Source: VBOC01 sp964512655 | GTDB lineage: Bacteria > Bacteroidota > Ignavibacteria > UBA10030 > SZUA-254 | Direction of reading: 5' to 3' | Length of the DNA: 64,000 nucleotides | NCBI GenBank assembly: GCA_964512655.1 | Contig: CAZEJT010000010.1 | Coordinates: forward strand, 25,966 to 89,965 | In this document: in pieces, positions 1 through 12,756 of the stretch | Layout of the letters: the number at the start of each line of letters is the position of its first letter | Position numbering within the stretch: the stretch's first letter is position 1 | The notes under the pieces: model-generated | Seen by the model: the letters and a program-made list of their open reading frames with translations, nothing else | Databases searched by the model: none | Told to the model about the DNA's origin: nothing | Made by a program: the position numbers and the translations under genes

Positions 1-1788
1 CTTCGCCGCTTCTTTAAATGCGATCGATCCCGCAATCTTGAACGCCATCTCGGACGAATCGACCTCGTGGAAAGAGCCGTCGAAGAGAGTTACCTTCACA
101 TCTTCCACGGGGTATCCGGCCAGGACGCCGTTGCGCATCGCCTCGACGATCCCCTCGGAAACCGGGTTGATGTATTCCTTCGGGATCGAGCCGCCGATGA
201 TCGCGTTTTCGAACTCGTATCCCTTCCCCTTTTCGTTCGGCTCGACGGTGATCCAGACATGGCCGAACTGTCCCCTGCCGCCCGACTGGCGGATGAATTT
301 TCCTTCCTGTTCCACTTTCTTCCGGATCGTCTCCTTGTAGGCCACCTGGGGCTTGCCGACGTTGGCTTCCACCCTGAATTCCCGCTTCATGCGGTCGATG
401 ATGATCTCCAGGTGAAGCTCGCCCATGCCGCTGATGATGGTCTGGCCGGTTTCCTCGTTCGTGCTCACCTTGAACGTCGGATCTTCCTCGGCGAGCTTCG
501 AGAGGGCCTCTCCCATCTTCTCCTGATCGGCCTTCGTCTTCGGCTCGATGGCGACCGAGATGACCGGCGCCGGGAAATCCATCTTTTCCAGAATGATCGG
601 ATCGCGCTCCTCGCAGAGCGTATCGCCGGTTCTGGTATGCTTGAGGCCCACGACCGCCACGATGTCTCCCGTGAACGCCTCGTCCACGTCTTCGCGGTGG
701 TTGGCGTGCATCCTGAGGAGCCGTCCGATCCGCTCCTTCCTGTCGGATGTCGAATTGTAGACATACGATCCCGTCTCGACTGTTCCGGAATACACACGGA
801 AAAACGTTAGTTTGCCGACATAGGGATCGGTCATGATTTTAAACGCCAGGGCGGAAAACTTCTCGCTGTCGCTCACCTTGCGCGCGACGTGGTCCTTCAT
901 GTTCGCATGATGGCCCATGATCTCGCCGCCGCCGATGTCGAGGGGCGACGGTAGAAAATCGACCACCGCGTCGAGGAGGCCCTGCACTCCCTTGTTCTTG
1001 AAGGAGGAGCCGCAGAGCACCGGAATGATGCTGACCTTCAGGCACGCGCGGCGCAGGACCGCTCTGATTTCGGCCGGGGAGATCTCCTTCCCCTCAAGAT
1101 ACTTCTCGAGAAGCGTATCGTCTTCGTCGGAGACCGCTTCGAGCATCTTCGTGCGGTACTCCTGCGCCTGTTTCAGGAGATCGTGCGGGATATCGAGGTC
1201 GTCCCACGTTGTCCCGGCCGTCCCCTCGTGGAACACGCGGGCTTTCATCGTGATCAGGTCGATGATCCCCGCGAACATGTCCCCTTCTCCTACGGGAATC
1301 TGAATGGGAACGGCGTTGGCCCCGAGCCGGCTTTTCATCATCGCGATGCAATTGAAGTAATCGGCTCCCACGCGGTCCATCTTGTTCACGAACGCCATCC
1401 TCGGCACGCCGTACTTGTCGGCCTGCCGCCAGACGGTCTCAGACTGCGGCTCTACGCCGCCGACAGCGCAGAAGAGCGCGACCGCACCGTCGAGGACGCG
1501 CAGCGAGCGCTCCACCTCGGCGGTGAAATCGACGTGTCCGGGGGTATCGATGATGTTGATCCGGTGATTGTTCCAGAAGCAGGTGGTCGCGGCGCTGGTG
1601 ATCGTGATCCCGCGCTCCTTCTCCTGCTCCATCCAGTCCATGGTTGCCGCGCCGTCGTGCACCTCTCCCATCCGGTGCAGAACACCGGTATAGAAGAGAA
1701 TCCTCTCCGTCGTCGTCGTTTTGCCGGCATCGATGTGAGCCATGATGCCGATATTTCGTGTCCGTTCTAGCGAGTATACTCTGGGCAT
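1..1788 (-). CDS. fusA: Elongation factor G (3' end cut by window edge)
   Basis: Elongation factor G is the cytosolic GTPase that drives ribosomal translocation and, with the recycling factor, ribosome splitting. The frame opens at ATG 1788 (MPRVYSLERTRNIGIMAH) and stays open to base 1. That gives about 596 residues of a protein usually near 700, so roughly the last 100 residues are outside the window. Visible are the P-loop AHIDAGKTT near residues 17-25, the DTPGH switch II motif, the NKMD guanine-specificity motif and a domain IV stretch GRGQFGHVWI. It is the third gene of rpsL-rpsG-fusA, 25 nt after the rpsG stop. No frameshift was noticed in the part translated. Confidence 0.97.
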   Translation of the reverse strand, partial: MPRVYSLERTRNIGIMAHIDAGKTTTTERILFYTGVLHRMGEVHDGAATMDWMEQEKERGITITSAATTCFWNNHRINIIDTPGHVDFTAEVERSLRVLDGAVALFCAVGGVEPQSETVWRQADKYGVPRMAFVNKMDRVGADYFNCIAMMKSRLGANAVPIQIPVGEGDMFAGIIDLITMKARVFHEGTAGTTWDDLDIPHDLLKQAQEYRTKMLEAVSDEDDTLLEKYLEGKEISPAEIRAVLRRACLKVSIIPVLCGSSFKNKGVQGLLDAVVDFLPSPLDIGGGEIMGHHANMKDHVARKVSDSEKFSALAFKIMTDPYVGKLTFFRVYSGTVETGSYVYNSTSDRKERIGRLLRMHANHREDVDEAFTGDIVAVVGLKHTRTGDTLCEERDPIILEKMDFPAPVISVAIEPKTKADQEKMGEALSKLAEEDPTFKVSTNEETGQTIISGMGELHLEIIIDRMKREFRVEANVGKPQVAYKETIRKKVEQEGKFIRQSGGRGQFGHVWITVEPNEKGKGYEFENAIIGGSIPKEYINPVSEGIVEAMRNGVLAGYPVEDVKVTLFDGSFHEVDSSEMAFKIAGSIAFKEAAK

Positions 1789-1813
1789 AGGTTTCGTTCC
1801 CCGGCGGGGGGAG

Positions 1814-2281
1814 TTACCACTTGAAATGGGCGAACGCTTTGTTCGCTTCCGCCATCTTGTGGGTGTCTTCTTTCTTCTTTACGGCGTTTCCCTCGTTGTT
1901 CGACGCCGCGACAAATTCGGCGGCGAGTTTGAGCGACATCGACTTGTCCTTCCGCTCGCCCGCGTAACTGATCAGCCACCGGATCGCGAGGGCGATGCTC
2001 CGGTCAGGGCGCACTTCCGTCGGGATCTGGTACGTGGCCCCTCCCACGCGCCTGGCGCGGATTTCGAGGAGGGGCTTTACGTTGTTGACGGCCTTCTTGA
2101 ATATCTCGAGGCCGGTGCCTTTGGCGCGCTGCTCGGCGATAGTGAACGCGTCATAGACGATGCGCCGGGCAAGGTGTTTCTTTCCCTGCTTCAGCACGCT
2201 GTTGATGAACTTCGATACCAGGACGTCGTTGTACTTCGGGTCCGGGGCTGTAATTCTTCGTGTCGCGGTCTTCTTGCGCAT
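1814..2281 (-). CDS. rpsG: 30S ribosomal protein S7
   Basis: S7 nucleates folding of the 3' major domain of 16S rRNA and lines the mRNA exit channel. The 155 residues match the usual family length of about 156. Recognisable are the N-terminal MRKKTATRRI region, the KFINSVLKQGKKHLA helix and GGATYQIPTEVRPDRS. The gene starts 5 nt after the rpsL stop, so the two are very probably translated from one message. Nothing departs from the family. Confidence 0.97.
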   Translation of the reverse strand: MRKKTATRRITAPDPKYNDVLVSKFINSVLKQGKKHLARRIVYDAFTIAEQRAKGTGLEIFKKAVNNVKPLLEIRARRVGGATYQIPTEVRPDRSIALAIRWLISYAGERKDKSMSLKLAAEFVAASNNEGNAVKKKEDTHKMAEANKAFAHFKW

Positions 2282-2286
2282 ACCGT

Positions 2287-2658
2287 CTATTTCGGTTTCT
2301 TCGCGCCGTACTTGGATCTGCCCTGTTTGCGGTCGGTGACCCCCGCGGTGTCAAGCGTCCCGCGGACAATGTGGTACCGCACGCCCGGAAGATCCTTCAC
2401 CCTGCCCCCCCGGATCAGAACGATCGAGTGTTCCTGCAGGTTGTGACCTTCGCCCGGGATGTAGGCGGTCACCTCGAGACTGTTCGTGAGGCGGACGCGC
2501 GCAACTTTCCTCAGCGCCGAATTCGGCTTTTTCGGGGTGGTGGTGTAGACCCTGGTGCAGACCCCCCGTTTCTGGGGAGACCCCTGTAGTGCGGGGGCCT
2601 TGCTTTTCCAGGTCACCTGCTCCCGGCTGAGCCGTACAAGTTGGTTTATTGTAGGCAG
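2287..2658 (-). CDS. rpsL: 30S ribosomal protein S12, apparent CTG start
   Basis: S12 sits at the decoding centre and controls tRNA selection accuracy. The family-typical N-terminus PTINQLVR is present in frame, but the codon where Met is expected is CTG (2658-2656). An AGGAG Shine-Dalgarno lies 8 nt upstream and an in-frame TGA lies further up. The first standard start codon is an internal GTG at 2616, which would remove 14 conserved residues. From CTG the protein has 123 residues, the normal length. The KKPNSALRK segment that carries streptomycin-resistance sites in other bacteria is intact. A base-calling error (ATG read as CTG) is the main alternative. Confidence 0.93.
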   Translation of the reverse strand: MPTINQLVRLSREQVTWKSKAPALQGSPQKRGVCTRVYTTTPKKPNSALRKVARVRLTNSLEVTAYIPGEGHNLQEHSIVLIRGGRVKDLPGVRYHIVRGTLDTAGVTDRKQGRSKYGAKKPK

Positions 2659-2691
2659 ATCGTCAACTCCTGAATTGCGTCAAAGTCTATA

Positions 2692-2720
2692 AACATACGT
2701 AATTTTCTTGAAATTGTCAA
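2692..2720 (-). promoter_or_regulatory. Sigma-70-like promoter of the rpsL-rpsG-fusA operon
   Basis: On the minus strand TTGACA (2720-2715) and TATGTT (2697-2692) are separated by 17 nt, in the 75-nt gap between rpoC and rpsL. Predicted transcription would start near 2685, leaving about 27 nt of leader with the AGGAG of rpsL. It separates the str operon from rpoBC although all genes run the same way. The call rests on pattern match only. Confidence 0.7.
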
Positions 2721-2733
2721 TTCCCCCGGGCCC

Positions 2734-7011
<4,278 letters not shown>

Positions 7012-7029
7012 AGTCGGAATCTCCGGTTT

Positions 7030-10000
7030 TTATTCAATCTTCAGGTCGAGACCAAGCCCCATCAGCTCGCGAACCAGGACGTTGAACGACTCGGGCACGT
7101 TTGGTTCGGGGAGATTGTCGCCCTTGACGATACACTCGTAGAGCTTGGCGCGCCCGTACACGTCGTCGCTCTTGACGGTGAGAATCTCCTGGAGGATGTT
7201 GGCAGCCCCGTACGCCTCGAGCGCCCACACCTCCATCTCGCCGAATCTCTGGCCTCCGAACTGCGCCTTGCCCCCGAGCGGCTGCTGGGTAATCAGAGAA
7301 TACGGTCCGATCGAGCGGGCGTGGATCTTGTCGTCAACGAGATGGGAGAGCTTCATCATATAGATGAACCCGACCGTGACGTCCTGGTCGAACGGCTCGC
7401 CCGTCCGCCCGTCGTAGAGAACGGCCTTCGAATTCTGGTTGAGGCCGGCCTTCGAGAGCTCGCCCTGGACTTCCTCCCAGCTCGCTCCGTCGAAGATCGG
7501 CGAAGCGTACCTCAGGCTCAGCTTCTTGCCGGCCCAGCCGAGGGCTGTCTCGAATAACTGTCCCAGGTTCATGCGCGACGGTACTCCGAGCGGGTTGAGC
7601 ACGATATCGACGGGCGTCCCGTCTTCCATGAACGGCATGTCTTCGGAGGGCACGATCTTGGCAACCACGCCCTTGTTCCCGTGCCGGCCCGCCATCTTGT
7701 CGCCCACCGAGAGCTTCCGCTTCTTGGCGACGTACACCTTCGCCAGCTGAACGATTCCCGAGGGAAGCTCGTCGCCGAGCATGATTTTCGTCTTCTCGTG
7801 CTTGAAATACTCCTCGACATCCTTCTGCTTCTGGGCGTAGTTCGCGTAGATGCGGCCCACGAGGATGTTTTTCTTCTTGTCTTCGACCCAGTCGGACGAC
7901 GGGTCGAGTTTCTCGATCACGTCGAGGTTGAGGAATGTGTCTTCCTTGATCTGGGTGCCGCCGCGGATGACGATCTCGCCCGAGGTGTCGCGGATGCCTG
8001 CCGATTTCTCCCCCTTGAGCAAAAGCCCGAGCTTGGCCCCGAGCTTCTCGAGGTTTGCCTTGACGGCCTTCTTGTTCGCACGGTCGAGCTGCTCGCTCAT
8101 CCGCTTGTCTTCCTTCTTCGACTCGGCGTCTTTCTTCTTTCTGCTGAAGAGCTTGGTCGAGATGACGATCCCTTTCATACCGGGAGGCGCCTTGAGCGAG
8201 GCGTCCTTCACGTCGCCTGCCTTTTCCCCGAAAATCGCCTTGAGCAGCTTCTCTTCGGGGGTCGACTCGGTCTCTCCCTTGGGGGTGATCTTGCCGATCA
8301 GGATGTCTCCTTCGAGCACCTCGGCCCCCACGCGTATGACCCCGTTCTCGTCGAGGTCCTTCACGGCGTCTTCACTCACGTTGGGAATCTCGCGCGTCAG
8401 CTCCTCTTCGCCCCGCTTCGTGTCGCGCACCTGCAGCTCGAACTCTTCGATGTGCAGGGAGGTGAAGGTGTCTTCGGCGACGGCCCTCTCGCTGACCACG
8501 ATGGCGTCTTCAAAATTGTAGCCGAGCCAAGGCATGAAGGCAACGAGCACGTTGCGTCCGAGAGCCAGCTCCCCGTGCTCGGTCGCGCACCCGTCGGCGA
8601 GAATGTCGCCTTTCTTGACCTTCTGGCCGGGCTTGACGACGGATCGCTGGTTGATAGCCGTATCCTGGTTCGTCCTGAAGAACTTGATGAGCTGGTAGGA
8701 CACCCTCTTCTTGTCGTCGAAGCTCACAAGCGCCTCGGGATTCGATTCGTCGATGTCGTACTCGACGACGATCGAGTTCGAATCGACGTATTCCACCACG
8801 CCGTCCATCTCCGCCACGATCATCGTCCGGGCGTCGCGCGCTATCTTCCCCTCGAGGCCGGTGCCGACGGTCGGGGCCTCCGGCCGCAATAAAGGGACCG
8901 CCTGGCGCTGCATGTTCGACCCCATGAGGGCGCGGTTTGCGTCGTCGTGCTCGAGGAACGGAATGAGGGCGGCGGCGGCGCTCGCGATCTGGTTGGGGGC
9001 GACGTCAAGGTACTGGAGCTCTTCCGGCTTTACGAGCGGGTAGTCGCTCTGCAGCCGCGCCTTAACGCGCTCGGTGACGAACCGGCCCTTCTCGTCGAGG
9101 GCGGCGTTCGCCTGAGCGATCGTGTAGCGGTCCTCCATCTCGGCCGTCATGTACTCGATATCGTCGGTGACCTTTCCGTTCTTCACCTTCCGGTAAGGCG
9201 TCTCGATGAAGCCGAACTCGTTCACGTGAGCATGGACGCAGAGCGAGGAGATGAGGCCGATGTTGGGCCCTTCCGGCGTCTCGATCGGGCAGAGCCGGCC
9301 GTAGTGGGTGTAGTGAACGTCCCGCACCTCAAAGCCAGCGCGCTCCCTGGTCAATCCGCCGGGTCCGAGCGCCGACATGCGGCGCTTGTGCGTGATTTCC
9401 GCCAGCGGATTGGTCTGATCCATGAACTGCGAAAGCTGGTTGGTCCCGAAAAACGCATTGATGACGCTGGTGATCGTGCGCGCATTGACCAGTTCCTGCG
9501 GCGTAATCTTCTCCTGGTCGCGCAGGCTGAGCCGTTCGCGTATGGTCCTCGCCATGCGCGCCAGGCCGATATTAAACTGCTGGCCGATCTGCTCGCCGAC
9601 GGTGCGCACCCTGCGGTTTCCGAGATGGTCGATGTCATCGACGGTCCGCTTCCCCTGCTGGAGGTCGATCAGGTAATTCACGATGGCGATGATGTCTTCC
9701 TTCGTGAGGGTCGTGGTGGTCACGGGAATCGTGAGACCGAGCTTTGCATTCATCCGGTAGCGGCCCACGTCGCCGAGGTCATAGCGCTTCTCGTTGAAAA
9801 AGAGACGCTCGAGGAGACTCTTGGCCGTCTCGAGATCGGGGGCCTCGCCGGAGCGCAGCTGCTGGTAAATGGCGTTCAGCGCCTCCTCGTCGGAGCGCGC
9901 CGTGTCTTTCAGAATCGTATTGGCGATGACCGAGCTTTCCCCCACCCCTTCCTGTTTGAGGAACCGCATCTTCTTGATGTCGGACTTTTTGACCTTCTTG

Positions 10001-10806
10001 ACCAGCTCGTCGGTGAACTGCGTGTCTTTGTTGATGAAGATCTCGCCCGTCTTCTTATCCACCACGTCGCTGCACACGATGCGGCCCAGGTAGTCCTTCA
10101 GGTTTACCTTGTGGGGATCGACTTCTTCGACGAGGTTAAAGAGTTGGAGGATCTCGTCGTCGGAGGAGTATCCCAGTGCGCGGAGGAGCGTGGTCACGGG
10201 GAACTTCTTCTTCCGGTCGATGTACACGTACATGACGTTGCTGATGTCGGTCGTGAACTCCACCCACGATCCCCTGAACGGAATGATCCTCGCCGAATAG
10301 ATCGACAGGCCGTTGGGATGGATCGACTCGTCGAAAAAGACGCCCGGGGAGCGGTGAAGCTGGTTCACGACGACGCGCTCGGCGCCGTTAATGATGAACG
10401 TCCCCCTGTGGGTCATCACGGGGAGGTTGCCCAGATAGACCTCCTGCTCGATCGTGTCGACGTAGCTCTTCCCGTCGTCGCTCTTCGACGAGAGTCTCAG
10501 CTTCGCCTTGAGGGGCACCGCGAACGTCAGCCCCCGTTCCTGGCACTCGATCACCGAATACTTCGGCTTCTCGACGTAATACTCGACGAACTCCAGGATG
10601 TAGTTCTCCCGGGCGTCCGTGATCGGGAAGTTCATCGCGAAGATCTGCTGCAGTCCGCGCTTGTGCCGCTTGTCGGGAGGAGTAACCGCCTGCAGAAAGT
10701 ACTCCCACGACTCGAGCTGGACGTCGAGCAGATCGGGGTATCCTACGATCTGAGGTATCTTAGCGAACGATTTCCGGCCGTCCGTGTGGATTGAATGAGT
10801 TTTCAC
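7030..10806 (-). CDS. rpoB: DNA-directed RNA polymerase subunit beta
   Basis: Catalytic beta subunit of RNA polymerase. The open frame reaches a GTG at 10875, but that codon lies inside a leader hairpin (10872-10907). A second in-frame GTG at 10806, preceded by AAGG at good spacing and followed by KTHSIHTDGRKSFAKIPQI, is the better start and gives 1258 residues. Hallmarks are the rifampicin-region sequence QLSQFMDQTNPLAEITHKRR, the C-terminal KAQFGGQRFGEMEVWALEAYGA, and GDKMAGRHGNKG. The start choice is the only doubtful point; the GTG at 10815 is also possible. Confidence 0.96.
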   Translation of the reverse strand: MKTHSIHTDGRKSFAKIPQIVGYPDLLDVQLESWEYFLQAVTPPDKRHKRGLQQIFAMNFPITDARENYILEFVEYYVEKPKYSVIECQERGLTFAVPLKAKLRLSSKSDDGKSYVDTIEQEVYLGNLPVMTHRGTFIINGAERVVVNQLHRSPGVFFDESIHPNGLSIYSARIIPFRGSWVEFTTDISNVMYVYIDRKKKFPVTTLLRALGYSSDDEILQLFNLVEEVDPHKVNLKDYLGRIVCSDVVDKKTGEIFINKDTQFTDELVKKVKKSDIKKMRFLKQEGVGESSVIANTILKDTARSDEEALNAIYQQLRSGEAPDLETAKSLLERLFFNEKRYDLGDVGRYRMNAKLGLTIPVTTTTLTKEDIIAIVNYLIDLQQGKRTVDDIDHLGNRRVRTVGEQIGQQFNIGLARMARTIRERLSLRDQEKITPQELVNARTITSVINAFFGTNQLSQFMDQTNPLAEITHKRRMSALGPGGLTRERAGFEVRDVHYTHYGRLCPIETPEGPNIGLISSLCVHAHVNEFGFIETPYRKVKNGKVTDDIEYMTAEMEDRYTIAQANAALDEKGRFVTERVKARLQSDYPLVKPEELQYLDVAPNQIASAAAALIPFLEHDDANRALMGSNMQRQAVPLLRPEAPTVGTGLEGKIARDARTMIVAEMDGVVEYVDSNSIVVEYDIDESNPEALVSFDDKKRVSYQLIKFFRTNQDTAINQRSVVKPGQKVKKGDILADGCATEHGELALGRNVLVAFMPWLGYNFEDAIVVSERAVAEDTFTSLHIEEFELQVRDTKRGEEELTREIPNVSEDAVKDLDENGVIRVGAEVLEGDILIGKITPKGETESTPEEKLLKAIFGEKAGDVKDASLKAPPGMKGIVISTKLFSRKKKDAESKKEDKRMSEQLDRANKKAVKANLEKLGAKLGLLLKGEKSAGIRDTSGEIVIRGGTQIKEDTFLNLDVIEKLDPSSDWVEDKKKNILVGRIYANYAQKQKDVEEYFKHEKTKIMLGDELPSGIVQLAKVYVAKKRKLSVGDKMAGRHGNKGVVAKIVPSEDMPFMEDGTPVDIVLNPLGVPSRMNLGQLFETALGWAGKKLSLRYASPIFDGASWEEVQGELSKAGLNQNSKAVLYDGRTGEPFDQDVTVGFIYMMKLSHLVDDKIHARSIGPYSLITQQPLGGKAQFGGQRFGEMEVWALEAYGAANILQEILTVKSDDVYGRAKLYECIVKGDNLPEPNVPESFNVLVRELMGLGLDLKIE

Positions 10807-10871
10807 GCGCGTCACCTTGTCTTGAGTTCCACCTGTGGAGAGCGGCTGATCTGCCCGGCGGAGAAACACGC

Positions 10872-10907
10872 GCACCGATAACCAATCGTGAAACTGATTA
10901 TCGGTGC
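10872..10907 (-). promoter_or_regulatory. Inverted repeat in the rpoB leader
   Basis: A 10-bp perfect inverted repeat (GCACCGATAA with TTATCGGTGC) has a 16-nt spacer and lies upstream of rpoB, after the terminator-like element. It could fold in the leader RNA or bind a dimeric regulator. It lacks a U-run, so it is not a terminator. No regulator can be assigned from the sequence. Confidence 0.5.
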
Positions 10908-10957
10908 TATGTTCTCACAGGAATATGTGATCACCGCTCGTTCAACACCCCGTTGTG

Positions 10958-10994
10958 AAAAAAAGTTCTTTGAACTACCCCCGCCTCATGCGGG
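10958..10994 (-). terminator. Terminator or attenuator between rplL and rpoB
   Basis: Read on the minus strand just after the rplL stop, a GC-rich hairpin (CCCCGC, 5-nt loop, GCGGGG) is followed by a short hairpin (AGTTC, AAA, GAACT) running directly into seven T. This is the position of the known partial terminator between rplL and rpoB in E. coli, which lowers rpoBC transcription relative to the ribosomal genes. That it acts the same way here is inference. Confidence 0.7.
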
Positions 10995-11005
10995 GAGAAC
11001 CGGCA

Positions 11006-11386
11006 TTATTTCAGTTCGACTTGCGCTCCCGCCTCTTCAAGCTCCTTCTTCAATTTTTCTGCTTCGTCTTTCGAGATGGCTTCCTTGACGTTCTTGGGTG
11101 CGCCGTCGACCAGGTCCTTCGCTTCCTTCAGCCCGAGTCCGGTCGCCGCCCTCACCACCTTAATGACATTGATCTTCTGCGCGCCGGCGCCTTTCAGAAC
11201 GACGGTGAACTCGGTCTGGGCCTCTGCCGCCGGCGCCGCTGCGCCCGCGGCCGCCATTCCTGCGCCCATCATGACCGGCGCCGCCGCCGTCACGCCGAAT
11301 TTATCCTCCAGCGCCTTCTTCAGCTCGGAGGCCTCAAGGAGGGTGAGTTTTTCGATGCGTTCGACAATTTCCTGGATGCCTGACAT
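11006..11386 (-). CDS. rplL: 50S ribosomal protein L7/L12
   Basis: L7/L12 forms the flexible ribosomal stalk that recruits translation GTPases. The start is ATG 11386 (MSGIQEIVERIEKLTLLEA) because an AAGGAG sits 9 nt upstream; the frame extends 7 codons further but without support. The 126 residues show the N-terminal dimerisation helices, an Ala-rich hinge (AAAPVMMGAGMAAAGAAAPAAEA) and the conserved C-terminal domain KTEFTVVL-like / GLGLKEAKDLVDGAPKNVKE. It is followed by the terminator-like element before rpoB. Confidence 0.97.
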   Translation of the reverse strand: MSGIQEIVERIEKLTLLEASELKKALEDKFGVTAAAPVMMGAGMAAAGAAAPAAEAQTEFTVVLKGAGAQKINVIKVVRAATGLGLKEAKDLVDGAPKNVKEAISKDEAEKLKKELEEAGAQVELK

Positions 11387-11423
11387 TGGTGCTTTCTCCT
11401 TATTCAAAAAGTGATTGGTGTGC

Positions 11424-11945
11424 TTATGCCGCTTTCTTCTTCTCGATGGCGTCGATGACGTTCACGAGGTCGCGCATGACCGCGCCGACCGCCCCGGCCA
11501 GGCCTGCGATCGGTGCATTGATGCTTCCGAGAATCCCCGCGATGAGCTCGCCGCGCGATGGAAGCTTGGCGAGCCGGTCGAGATCCTTCGCGTCGAACAC
11601 CTGCCGCTCGACGACGCAGATTTTGACCTCCAGCTTGTTATGCTTCTCCCGGAATTTCTTGATGATCTTCGCCGGAGCCGCCGGATCGCCGTAGCCGTAG
11701 GCAATCGCGGTGGGTTTCTCCAGATGCCCGAGCACCTTGTCATATCCTTCGATTCCCTCGAGCGCCTTGCGGGCGAGCGTATTCTTCACGACCTCGTACC
11801 CGATATCCGACTTCCTGAACTCCCGCCGCAGCTCGTTGATCTGCTCCACGGTGATCCCGGTAAAATCGGCCAGGAAGAGGCTCTTCGCCTTCTCGACTCT
11901 CTCCTTAATCCCGGAGACAATCTGCTCTTTTTCAGACCGTTTCAT
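11424..11945 (-). CDS. rplJ: 50S ribosomal protein L10
   Basis: L10 anchors the L7/L12 dimers to 23S rRNA and in many bacteria represses its own operon by binding the leader RNA. The 173 residues have the usual length, with the N-terminal rRNA-binding part (VSGIKERVEKAKSLFLADFTGITVEQINELRREFRKS) and a C-terminal L12-binding helix ending EKKKAA. It lies 37 nt upstream of rplL. Confidence 0.96.
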   Translation of the reverse strand: MKRSEKEQIVSGIKERVEKAKSLFLADFTGITVEQINELRREFRKSDIGYEVVKNTLARKALEGIEGYDKVLGHLEKPTAIAYGYGDPAAPAKIIKKFREKHNKLEVKICVVERQVFDAKDLDRLAKLPSRGELIAGILGSINAPIAGLAGAVGAVMRDLVNVIDAIEKKKAA

Positions 11946-12042
11946 TCGTACCTCGTTCGGTTCTTCGCATCCCCTGAGAAGCCCCCGCGCGCCTGGCGCC
12001 GGGCAGGAAACGCCGTGCTATTGTAGTGAGTGCGTAAAGTCG
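11946..12042 (-). promoter_or_regulatory. rplA-rplJ intergenic leader (possible L10 autoregulatory region)
   Basis: These 97 nt separate the rplA stop from the rplJ start in a cluster where other gaps are mostly under 40 nt. A GC-rich stretch able to pair on itself (CCTGCCCGGCGCCAGG and GGGGGCTTCTCAGGGG) lies upstream of rplJ. The position matches that of the L10-binding leader in other bacteria. I could not confirm a kink-turn by eye, so the regulatory role is a position-based guess. Confidence 0.3.
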
Positions 12043-12738
12043 TTAGTGAGCGCCCGCCGCAGTCCGGTCAATCCGCACCGCCGGCCCCATCGTGCTGGAA
12101 AGCACGATGCTTCTGATATACTGGCCTTTGGAGCTTGCCGGTTTCGCCCGGACGACGGTGCTCAGGAAGGCATGGACGTTCTCGACAAGATTCCGCTCTT
12201 CAAACGCCGCCTTGCCGACGGTGGCATGGAGAATCCCGGCCTTGTCAACCCGAAACTCGATCTTGCCGGCCTTCACTTCCTTGACCGCCTTCGCGACATC
12301 CATCGTGACGGTGCCGCTCTTGGGGTTCGGCATCAGCCCCCGGGGTCCGAGCACCTTTCCGAGTTTTCCGACCTCGGCCATCGTGTCGGGAGTGGCGATG
12401 ATGACGTCGACGTCCGCCCAGCCCTGCTGAATCTTCTGTATGAAATCCTGAAACCCTACGTGATCGGCTCCCGCCGCGCGCGCCTCCTCGTCTTTCGGAG
12501 GTTTCGCGAGGACGAGCACCCGGACCGATTTCCCGATCCCGTGGGGGAGCGCAACCGTTCCCCTCACGGCCTGGTCGGCCTTCTTCGGGTCGACGCCGAG
12601 GCGTACGGCGATGTCCACCGCCTCATTGAATTTTGCCGTGGCCATCTTCTTGACGAGCTGGACGGCTTCCTCGACGGAATGCGCCTTCTTCTGATCTACG
12701 TTCTTCACTGCCGCTTGATAGCGCTTGCTCGATTTCAT
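12043..12738 (-). CDS. rplA: 50S ribosomal protein L1
   Basis: L1 forms the mobile L1 stalk that helps expel deacylated tRNA. The 231 residues are of normal length, with the family motif GKVLGPRGLMPNPKSGTVT and the N-terminal SKRYQAAVKNVDQKKAHSVEEAVQLVKK. It follows rplK after 18 nt in the usual rplK-rplA order. Confidence 0.97.
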   Translation of the reverse strand: MKSSKRYQAAVKNVDQKKAHSVEEAVQLVKKMATAKFNEAVDIAVRLGVDPKKADQAVRGTVALPHGIGKSVRVLVLAKPPKDEEARAAGADHVGFQDFIQKIQQGWADVDVIIATPDTMAEVGKLGKVLGPRGLMPNPKSGTVTMDVAKAVKEVKAGKIEFRVDKAGILHATVGKAAFEERNLVENVHAFLSTVVRAKPASSKGQYIRSIVLSSTMGPAVRIDRTAAGAH

Positions 12739-12756
12739 TCGCGTGTCCTTTGGCCC

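Noticed and set aside
67..810. 247-codon plus-strand open frame opposite fusA
   Set aside because: The minus strand reads as continuous elongation factor G through this whole interval.
8947..10794. 615-codon plus-strand open frame opposite rpoB
   Set aside because: Antisense shadow of rpoB with no ribosome site and no recognisable domain.
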